A stretch of DNA of 63,695 bases from Phycisphaeraceae bacterium (GTDB lineage: Bacteria; Planctomycetota; Phycisphaerae; Phycisphaerales; Phycisphaeraceae). The translations under genes and the position numbers were made by a program. The stretch spans positions 1 to 63,695 of the forward strand of contig JADZCR010000014.1 of assembly GCA_020851465.1 (NCBI GenBank), in the 5' to 3' direction. A model generated the notes under the pieces. The model was not told where the DNA came from. It ran no database searches and saw only the letters and a list, made by a program, of their open reading frames with translations. Position 1 is the stretch's first letter; each line of letters begins with the position of its first letter. This document shows, in pieces, positions 57,722 to 63,695 of the stretch.

Positions 57722-57808
57722 GCGGTCGTGGCGGAATTGGCAGACGCGCTAGGTTCAGGTCCTAGTGGGGCTCAACACCCCGTGAAGGTTCGACTCCTTT
57801 CGACCGCA
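57722..57808 (+). tRNA. tRNA-Leu (CAG)
   Basis: Acceptor GCGGTCG pairs with CGACCGC. The anticodon stem CTAGG/CCTAG encloses TTCAGGT (anticodon CAG), there is a long variable arm TGGGGCTCAACACCCCG as expected of leucine tRNA, and the T-arm is AAGG-TTCGACT-CCTT-like. Length 87 bases. Discriminator A; CCA not encoded. Confidence 0.95.
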
Positions 57809-57833
57809 TTTGGCGGAATCCCCGCGCTCCCTC

Positions 57834-59366
57834 TCACCATGTGTATTTGACGGTGTATTCCACGACCTTTTTGCCGTCGGCGGGCACATCGACATCGAAG
57901 TGAATCGTCCGCGCGTCGATCTTCGCAAACTCGTCGGTCGTCTTGACGATCTCCCAGTTGGTCCAGCGGTATAGATTTTCCTTGATTACCACATGCACAG
58001 GTAATTCCTTCTTGGCGTTACGCAGCTCGATGCGGAAGCTCTCGGTCATCACGCGGCCGTTGGCGTCCACGGTGAAATTGGTCTGTGTGCGCTCGCCGAC
58101 GATGTCAAACGCCTGACCGAGCCTGATGAGCACCTTCTCATTTCGCGGCGTGTGGTCGATCAGATCCTCACCGATAAACTCCAGCGACTTATCCGCGTCG
58201 TCCTGCTTGTAAACCCGAATCTTCCCGCGAGGCAAGGGCATGCCCATCTTGTTCGCCTCAGTGTTGGCGAAGCGGAAATAGATATCCACCTTTTTATTCG
58301 AGTCGTTACCCAGATTGCGCTCCAGGTACGGCTGGGCAAAGACCCAGTACGCGCCCTGCGGCTGGCCGTAGTAAACCAGGACTTTTTCCACGCCCACATC
58401 CCGTGCCGTCGGAAACAACGCCAACTGCTGCGTCGCGTTCTGCGTGATGTCGGTTCGACGGGGAAGGCTGTAGAGGTGGTACTCGAAAAAGGCTTTTTCC
58501 TCGAAGCCCGGCGCGACATCAGCCATCGCCGCACCGCCACGGGCCATCATCCTCACCGGTTGAGGCTGGCGGTTCTGCGCCCGCTGCACGTCACCGGCGA
58601 TGAGTTTGAGCTTGGCGTTCTGGTATGTCGTGCCGGAAAGATTCAGCAGCGTCACCCATGCGCTGAGGTCCGCCTTGCGCTCGTCATCGCTGAGCACCAG
58701 GTTGTAATCCGCTTTCCACGTCAGGCCTGCTGTCTGATACGTTGTGCGGATGTCGTGCGGGCCGCCCGTCCTGGAACTGATGAGCCACTGAAGCGTCGGG
58801 CGGGTAATCAGACCAACCTCGTTGCCCGTCCGCGTGATGTTCGCTCCCTGGCGCGACAGGATACGAACCGTCCCGCTTTTCTCCCGCAGCACGAGCTGGC
58901 CCTGATTGATCGACATGAGCTTGCCGGTATAAGTCTCCGCCTTCCCCTCGCCCGCCGGGACAGTGACGGCGACTTCACTGTCGATGGATTTTTCCAGCAG
59001 CTTGTCGGGATTCACCAGATCAAACTGAAACCGCTGTTCAAGGACCGCTGTGCCCGCCTTGGCGGTCAGGTCGGCAAAGCTCACCGTCGTCGGGTCGATG
59101 AACTGCGCCACATCGGTGAACGAAAGCGTGTTGACGCCTTCCTTGAGATTGAGCGATCGGATTTCCTTGACGACACCGAAGCCGGGGACATTGGATGCCG
59201 GCACACCCTGTCGCGCCTGCTCGATGTATTGCTGCGGGTCGAAGCCATAAGGATCGGCTGAGGAGTAGATGGTCAGACTGGGGCCTGCCTTTTCGTCGAT
59301 CTTGTTGGCGTCCTGTGCGAAAGCTCCAGCGGCGATAAGCAGGGGAGCAAGAAAAAGTGCTTTCAT
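57834..59366 (-). CDS. DUF4139-type exported protein
   Basis: About 510 residues with signal peptide MKALFLAPLLIAAGAFA. It shows the DUF4139 features LNLKEGVNTLSFTDVA, TYQTAGLTWKADYNLVL and the beta-rich RPTLQWLI region, with the C-terminus VEYTVKYTW. Function is unknown; the family occurs in many bacteria as periplasmic or outer-membrane-associated proteins. The ATG at 59366 is preceded by CGGAGA. It is downstream of the amidase gene on the same strand. Confidence 0.82.
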   Translation of the reverse strand: MKALFLAPLLIAAGAFAQDANKIDEKAGPSLTIYSSADPYGFDPQQYIEQARQGVPASNVPGFGVVKEIRSLNLKEGVNTLSFTDVAQFIDPTTVSFADLTAKAGTAVLEQRFQFDLVNPDKLLEKSIDSEVAVTVPAGEGKAETYTGKLMSINQGQLVLREKSGTVRILSRQGANITRTGNEVGLITRPTLQWLISSRTGGPHDIRTTYQTAGLTWKADYNLVLSDDERKADLSAWVTLLNLSGTTYQNAKLKLIAGDVQRAQNRQPQPVRMMARGGAAMADVAPGFEEKAFFEYHLYSLPRRTDITQNATQQLALFPTARDVGVEKVLVYYGQPQGAYWVFAQPYLERNLGNDSNKKVDIYFRFANTEANKMGMPLPRGKIRVYKQDDADKSLEFIGEDLIDHTPRNEKVLIRLGQAFDIVGERTQTNFTVDANGRVMTESFRIELRNAKKELPVHVVIKENLYRWTNWEIVKTTDEFAKIDARTIHFDVDVPADGKKVVEYTVKYTW

Positions 59367-59427
59367 GGTTAGTCTCCGATGATGATGACCAATCGTAACC
59401 TGTGATGTCATTCGTGCGCAGCGGAGA

Positions 59428-60297
59428 TCAGCGAGCAGCCTTTGTTTCACGCATCAACCGATCCCAGTCAAACGCCGGCCCCGGATCCACCTTGTTGGTT
59501 TGAATGTGATAGTGGCCGAGCAGTCCGTGGTAATTCCGCAGCGTTTCGTCATCGAGCTTGTGCCGCACGAGTTGACCGTTCGCATCGCGCGGATAGTCGC
59601 ACTTGATCCGAGGCAGTACGACACAAAGCGCAGCCGTGAGCTTTGCCAGCGCACGGTACTGCGCATCCGTGAACGGCGACTGCGCCAGCTCCTGCCCCTG
59701 AATCATCCCCCGCATCATGTCACTGGTGACGGAAGGATCCCCTGCGGGAACGGCTCCGACGTGGGCGATCTCGATGCCGACGGAGCGGTCGTTGGCGATC
59801 GTCGCGTGCCAGGCGCGTTCCTTGACATCGAGTGTCTGGTAGATCGTGCCGTCCGTGTCGAGCATGAAGTGGATGCTCAAGCCGCGCTTGTCCTGAAGGA
59901 TCTCGAAACAGTCGCGGCTGTTGCCGACCGCGTCGTAGTGAATGACGAACTGATCCACCACGCGCTGGAGCAGGGGCAGGTCCCAGCCGCCGCCGCGTAC
60001 GCGCTGGAGTTCATCGGGTGTGAGCGAGTCATGGCGCAGACCGTAACGGGCACCGGAAATATCGACAGGCGAAGTGGTCGGAGCGTCAAGCGGGGCGAAG
60101 CGTTTTTCAACACGGTAAGCGTCATAGCCTCCCTGATCGGTCCAGAGAACGACACGAGTACCGGTGTGAAAGAGTCGGCCGCAGACCATGATCTCATCGC
60201 CGCAGCGGGTCAGCGGTGTGCCCGGTTCGGCGGCGCAGGCTCCGAGTGACACAACCAAGGCGAGTAATACGGTGACGTGGAAAGTCATCATCGTCAT
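59428..60297 (-). CDS. Lipoprotein N-acetylmuramoyl-L-alanine amidase (amidase_2 type)
   Basis: About 289 residues. LVVSLGAC is a lipobox, predicting lipid attachment. The amidase domain has VIHYDA (zinc His), AWHATIANDRSVGIEIAH (zinc His and catalytic Glu), and GHYHIQTNKVDPGPAFDW (further His and Asp), so it resembles AmpD/AmiD-type zinc amidases which cut MurNAc-L-Ala bonds in peptidoglycan. The ATG at 60297 has AAGGTG five bases upstream. hscB ends eight bases before it, so they may be one operon. Confidence 0.85.
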   Translation of the reverse strand: MTMMTFHVTVLLALVVSLGACAAEPGTPLTRCGDEIMVCGRLFHTGTRVVLWTDQGGYDAYRVEKRFAPLDAPTTSPVDISGARYGLRHDSLTPDELQRVRGGGWDLPLLQRVVDQFVIHYDAVGNSRDCFEILQDKRGLSIHFMLDTDGTIYQTLDVKERAWHATIANDRSVGIEIAHVGAVPAGDPSVTSDMMRGMIQGQELAQSPFTDAQYRALAKLTAALCVVLPRIKCDYPRDANGQLVRHKLDDETLRNYHGLLGHYHIQTNKVDPGPAFDWDRLMRETKAAR

Positions 60298-60305
60298 CAA
60301 CACCT

Positions 60306-60851
60306 TCAGTGCCGTGAGCTGTCGCGGCTTTCCTCCGGTGTCTGCTCGATCATGCGTTGAAAATAGCGCAGCGCGTTCAACTCCAAGCGGATTTTTTGCA
60401 AAATCACCGTCCGGCTTTCACGGGACTCCGTACCTGCCTGGACGAACATTTCCGCGATCCGCGTCAGATGCTCCGCCCGCTGCGTCTGCGCCCAGCCGGC
60501 CAGCTCGCGCAGCTCCGTTTCATCCTGGGATGCGATGGCCTCCTCCATCCGTTCGCGGATTTCCAGCATCTCGGCAAGCAGGGCGGGCGGTAGTGATTTG
60601 TCCGCGCTTTTGTCCGGCCCGCCGAGAAGATCGAGCAGAGCGTTGGCGCGCAGCTCCGGATCATGGAGCGTGCGGTAGGCATCGTTGATCGTCGCAGAGC
60701 GGGCGGCGGCGTCGGCCTGTTCGAGCGGATCGGTGAATCGGTCGGGATGATTCGCAGCCGACGCCTGAATAAAGTGGCGATGCAGTTCTGCTTCATCAAG
60801 GTCGAAACGCGGTTGGATTCCCAGTGTCGAAAAAGGATCAGACATTTCCAT
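60306..60851 (-). CDS. Co-chaperone HscB-like J-domain protein
   Basis: 181 residues. The J-domain starts DPFSTLGIQPRFDLDEAELH, with the HPD tripeptide at residues 35-37 (NHPDRF), followed by INDAYRTLHDPELRANAL. The C-terminal helical part with EMLEIRERMEEAI is the HscB iron-sulfur scaffold-binding region. Such proteins deliver IscU to the Hsp70 HscA during Fe-S assembly. No isc gene is adjacent. The start at 60851 gives MEMSD; 60845 is an alternative. Confidence 0.8.
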   Translation of the reverse strand: MEMSDPFSTLGIQPRFDLDEAELHRHFIQASAANHPDRFTDPLEQADAAARSATINDAYRTLHDPELRANALLDLLGGPDKSADKSLPPALLAEMLEIRERMEEAIASQDETELRELAGWAQTQRAEHLTRIAEMFVQAGTESRESRTVILQKIRLELNALRYFQRMIEQTPEESRDSSRH

Positions 60852-60904
60852 AGCATAGCCGCCGTGGTCAGGTGCAGCGTCAGGCGGAGTCGGGTGTTGA
60901 CCGA

Positions 60905-61756
60905 TTAGTTGAGCCAGATGTCGGTCGGTGTGCAGGATTGCCAGGCCCAGTTCGGGCATCGTTTCCAGAGGAACTTCCAGAGAGGCTTGCCGGTCTTGAC
61001 GATGTGCTGAATACCGGTGACGTGGCCGTCGCGGTACATGGCGTTGGATGTCTCCGCGGGGTGTCGGAAGGCGTAGTCGAAATATCCCGTGTATGAACCC
61101 GGCGCGTCGAGGTTCCACGCCACGTAGGGGAGCAGCCAGGTCAGCCCCCAATCAGGGCCGTCCATCACCATCAGAGCGTCGGCGGCCCGGATATTTTCGT
61201 AGGGATTTCCTTCGTTCATGCCGCGTCGGAAGTATTGCCACATCGGGTACAGGTGATCCATGTATCCGAAGTAGTAGTGGTAGCCGCTGACGCTCCAGTG
61301 CATCACGTAGCTGCTCATCGCGTGTTCGTTGTTGTAGTAGGTGAAGCCCTTAAGCTCCGGCTTTGGGCTTCCCTTTTCACCGGGACATTCCTCGACGCGG
61401 AAGCGAGTGTTCCCAAGCGCGAATCCCTGGATGTAGCCGACGTACTGCTCCATTCCGCCGAGGTAGCCCGCCTTGCCCAGGATCTGGTGCCAGGTCGCGC
61501 CGCGCGTACCTTGCCAGTAGTTGTAGGTGGTACCCACCGGCGGGATGCAGTCGCGGAAGTCGTACGCATAGCTGGTGAACGCGAGATGATTCTGATGCAG
61601 ATTGCTTCGACACTTGGCGGAAAAGGCCACAGCCTTGGCGGCAGCCAGCGACGGCAGGAGCAGAGCCATCAGCAGCGCGATGATGCTCAGCACCACCAGC
61701 AGTTCGACGAGCGTAAACCCGCACGTCAATCCGGTTGTTCGACGCATCGCTGCCAT
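60905..61756 (-). CDS. Pseudopilin-like protein (prepilin N-terminal methylation domain)
   Basis: 283 residues. MAAMRRTTGLTCG then [20 protein letters not shown] is a prepilin signal and helix. The body contains many Tyr/Trp/Gly and ends with AMYRDGHVTGIQH, the DGH motif of the family. The ATG follows AAAGG. The fourth such protein in this window; placed between hscB and tRNA-Leu(TAG). Confidence 0.78.
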   Translation of the reverse strand: MAAMRRTTGLTCGFTLVELLVVLSIIALLMALLLPSLAAAKAVAFSAKCRSNLHQNHLAFTSYAYDFRDCIPPVGTTYNYWQGTRGATWHQILGKAGYLGGMEQYVGYIQGFALGNTRFRVEECPGEKGSPKPELKGFTYYNNEHAMSSYVMHWSVSGYHYYFGYMDHLYPMWQYFRRGMNEGNPYENIRAADALMVMDGPDWGLTWLLPYVAWNLDAPGSYTGYFDYAFRHPAETSNAMYRDGHVTGIQHIVKTGKPLWKFLWKRCPNWAWQSCTPTDIWLN

Positions 61757-61889
61757 GAGAGGCCTTTCGCGTTGCTTCGAGACTGATGAATAGCCCTTTG
61801 GAAATGTCTGAATAAGTATATCGGCAAACGGTTCCGGGTGAATCGTCGGGAGCGAAATTCATGCGCGCAAACGGTTATGATGCACGCAC

Positions 61890-61971
61890 GCGGGCGTGGC
61901 GGAACTGGCAGACGCGCGGGATTTAGGTTCCCGTGGGGCAACCCGTGCAGGTTCGATTCCTGTCGCCCGCA
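61890..61971 (+). tRNA. tRNA-Leu (TAG), integration site
   Basis: Acceptor GCGGGCG pairs with CGCCCGC, the anticodon stem CGGGA/TCCCG encloses TTTAGGT (anticodon TAG), with a long variable arm and T-arm GCAGG-TTCGATT-CCTGT. Length 82, discriminator A. Its 3' half is overlapped by the integrase gene on the other strand, so it is the attachment target of the element to the right. Confidence 0.93.
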
Positions 61972-63242
61972 TTCAAATGCACTTTCCGCCGCGACGCGAC
62001 AGCAGACGCCACCAAGCGCAAAAATCCCTTGTTTTCTCGGCTGTTTTGTTCACTGGCTGTATCTCCGCACGCGACAGCTTCCGACACAAGACGACTCGAC
62101 GCGACCCCTGCGGGTGTCCCTCCGGGTGTCCCTAGGAGGGTCCACTCGTCATCGTCGCCGACACGAGGCATCTCCTCGACAAGCCCACGCGTACGCAGCT
62201 TTTCCCGATGCGTGTATCTTGCCGCCATGCTTGCCGTGGCGTGGCCGGTAAACTCTTGGAACGTCGGACCTTCAATCCCCGTTGCAGCACCCCACGTGCA
62301 GGCAGTGTGCCGCAAGGCGTGAAAATCCAACCGCTGCCCCAATCCGTTTACATGCGGTATGCCCGCAGCGTCCAGATCGGACCAGAACCAATGCAACCCG
62401 TCCTTCGGCAGAATGCCTTTGAAGATGCGATCCGTTGGCTTTGCATCAGCTGGCTTCATCTTCTGCAATGCTGCGGCCACATGGAGAGGCAGAGGCTTCC
62501 ACCGCTCTTGCTTGTCCTTTTGCGTACTCGCCCGCACTCGCAGACCCGGATCATCCCCTTCGAGTGTCGCATCGCACCAGCGAAGCTCATACACCGCGTT
62601 GCGACGTAGCGTGGTGTAGATGACCACGAGATACAACGACCGCCGCGGCCCGGCGACATACCACAACCGCCATACTTCTTCCACACTCAAAGCCGCACGT
62701 TCAAACGTCTGTTTACCGCGTCCATCCACACGGCCGACATGTGCGAGAGGGTTTTCATTCGAACGGCCATGTACTTTCATCCATTCAAGCAGCCCGGAGA
62801 TTGCCGCGAGATAGTCATTGAGTGTCTTAGCCGACTTAGGATGAGACTTCCGCCAGGCGAGGAACGATTCAGCCGTAACGTCCTTGAGTAGTTTCCACCC
62901 GCAGGCCGCAATCATCCCACGCACACGATACGCAAGCTCGCGGACATAGCGGCGATTACGACCGCGTGCCCGCAGGTCAGCGGTGAAGTCGGCCAGGTGG
63001 TCGAGCATTGGCTTGGCAGCCCCGGCGATCAATTTCTTTGGAGGCGTAATGCCGTATCGCTCGCGTTCCATCTCAACAATCAACTTCCGCATAAACTGAT
63101 CGGCCACGCGTTTATCGGTTATGTTCGTTGGGTAGTCCTTCGCGACGGCATCGCCATCCAACTGGATGCGGGCCGTGTAGGTCTTAGCCAGGACGAGCCG
63201 CCCCTTGATCTTCCGCCTCCGCCTGAACGTGTACGCTTTCAC
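61923..63242 (-). CDS. Tyrosine recombinase (site-specific integrase)
   Basis: 439 residues. The catalytic residues of the family are visible: Arg in TTLRRNAVYEL (213), HALRHT (308-311), GH (333-334) and Tyr in AARYTHREK (343). An N-terminal SAM-like core-binding region (VTAESFLAWRKSHPKSAKT) precedes. A tail of about 95 residues follows the catalytic Tyr and, on its last 16 codons, is antisense to tRNA-Leu; the TAA stop comes from the anticodon-loop region. The GTG start overlaps the excisionase stop by GTGA. It integrates the element into the tRNA. Confidence 0.92.
   Translation of the reverse strand: MKAYTFRRRRKIKGRLVLAKTYTARIQLDGDAVAKDYPTNITDKRVADQFMRKLIVEMERERYGITPPKKLIAGAAKPMLDHLADFTADLRARGRNRRYVRELAYRVRGMIAACGWKLLKDVTAESFLAWRKSHPKSAKTLNDYLAAISGLLEWMKVHGRSNENPLAHVGRVDGRGKQTFERAALSVEEVWRLWYVAGPRRSLYLVVIYTTLRRNAVYELRWCDATLEGDDPGLRVRASTQKDKQERWKPLPLHVAAALQKMKPADAKPTDRIFKGILPKDGLHWFWSDLDAAGIPHVNGLGQRLDFHALRHTACTWGAATGIEGPTFQEFTGHATASMAARYTHREKLRTRGLVEEMPRVGDDDEWTLLGTPGGTPAGVASSRLVSEAVACGDTASEQNSRENKGFLRLVASAVASRRKVHLNAGDRNRTCTGCPTGT
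61926..61971. other. Predicted attachment-site core within tRNA-Leu 3' half
   Basis: Elements that integrate in tRNA genes usually duplicate the 3' end of the tRNA. The integrase reading frame ends inside the tRNA, so the 46 bases from the anticodon region to the 3' end are the likely attachment core. The other end of the element is outside the window, so the direct repeat is not confirmed. Confidence 0.5.
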
Positions 63243-63445
63243 GTAGCTATCCCTCCACGCTCCTTTAACAACCGATCCACCGACGCCGCGACAATCGCGA
63301 CGCGGCCCTTTACGCCTACCGCGTGAACGTGAATCTTTTCCAGCTTGCCAGCCGCTATCAACCGCTCTACCCCTCTGATGCAGATCGTCAGCATCTCCGC
63401 TACCTGAAGCTTGCTGTAATACTTTGGCTTTTCACCCGAAATCAC
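63239..63445 (-). CDS. Excisionase-like helix-turn-helix protein
   Basis: 68 residues. YYSKLQVAEMLTICIRGVER is a MerR/AlpA-type winged helix-turn-helix start, typical of small excisionases and integrase regulators. It overlaps the integrase start by four bases and has AGGAG nine bases before its GTG start. It likely directs excision. Confidence 0.72.
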   Translation of the reverse strand: MISGEKPKYYSKLQVAEMLTICIRGVERLIAAGKLEKIHVHAVGVKGRVAIVAASVDRLLKERGGIAT

Positions 63446-63448
63446 TTC

Positions 63449-63695
63449 TCATGCTCCTTTTATTTGAGGCACTTTCTTTTCACGCTTCACCTGCTGACGC
63501 TCACGCCCCAGCTTTGCCAACTCTGGCACGTTCTCCCGAATCTGTCGCAACTCCTCCTCTGGTATCTCCTCTCCCGCCACGGCCGCCAGGACCTCCAGAA
63601 CCTTGGGTGAAGCCGCAAGCGTACTAATCAGCCCACGCCAAATCGGATTCTCCATGCTCGCAACAAACGCTTCCTCTGCCCCTATTTCGTTGGCT
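63449..63695 (-). CDS. Small element-encoded protein of unknown function, 5' end cut by window
   Basis: The frame from ATG 63655 encodes 68 residues (MENPIWRGLISTLAAS at the start), acidic then Lys/Arg/Gln-rich. The same frame stays open to the window edge (ANEIGAEEAFVAS precedes the Met), so the true start may lie outside. It is three bases from the excisionase-like gene, so the three genes form one transcript. No family is recognised. Confidence 0.5.
   Translation of the reverse strand, partial: ANEIGAEEAFVASMENPIWRGLISTLAASPKVLEVLAAVAGEEIPEEELRQIRENVPELAKLGRERQQVKREKKVPQIKGA

Overview
This is a GC-rich bacterial chromosome segment with dense, mostly short intergenic spacing. The gene mix points to a planctomycete, most likely of the Phycisphaerae type. 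It has seven secreted proteins ending in a PEP-CTERM tail (PEP, a hydrophobic stretch, then an Arg cluster), four pseudopilin-like proteins with an FTL[VI]E[LV]LVV[IVL]SIIA N-terminus, a degenerate division cluster, and many TTG/GTG starts with clear Shine-Dalgarno sites. The assignment is inferred from gene content; no rRNA or other marker is present.

Region 1 (1-16.2 kb) is housekeeping: the end of tpiA, secG and yicC in a tight run, an APH-fold kinase, murD, a CvpA-like membrane protein, a GspE/PilB-like protein, pilT, hisF, a redox group (AhpD-like protein, 2[4Fe-4S] ferredoxin, ferritin-like protein), an acidic membrane-anchored protein with four repeated short motifs, rsmE and a C45-like Ntn hydrolase. 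Region 2 (16.2-17.7 kb) is a solitary atpD with its own terminator.

Region 3 (17.8-37.5 kb) is accessory and surface-oriented: pseudopilin-like genes, three tandem near-duplicate PEP-CTERM genes, an AraC regulator, a PEP-CTERM gene lying between the AraC gene and a copied piece of its 3' end, an orphan ParA, a mannose-1-phosphate guanylyltransferase, two small membrane proteins, further PEP-CTERM genes, two arginine tRNAs and a large PEP-CTERM heparinase II/III-like lyase. Together these suggest making, displaying and degrading surface polysaccharide. No exosortase gene is in the window.

Region 4 (37.7-61.9 kb) holds a TPR protein, a VIT/VWA protein, a CBM9-like protein, a PHP-type phosphatase, cinA, folD, a lipoprotein, ispH, a GT9 glycosyltransferase, a ROK kinase, a sigma-70 factor, gcvT, and a division/cell-wall run (rsmH, LysM protein, FtsL-like protein, PBP/FtsI). 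It continues with tRNA-Leu(CAG), a DUF4139 protein, a lipoprotein amidase, hscB and a pseudopilin.

Region 5 (61.9-63.7 kb) is the edge of an integrated element. A tyrosine recombinase gene runs antisense into tRNA-Leu(TAG) and takes its stop codon from the anticodon-loop region of the tRNA. A small excisionase-like gene overlaps its start, and a further gene is cut by the window edge.

The most unusual items are the GspE/PilB-like protein that has lost the Walker A lysine, the Walker B glutamate and the His-box histidine while gaining a signal peptide and membrane segments; the acidic repeat-motif protein; the tandem PEP-CTERM triplet with conserved ends and divergent middles; the copied AraC tail; and the integrase-tRNA overlap.
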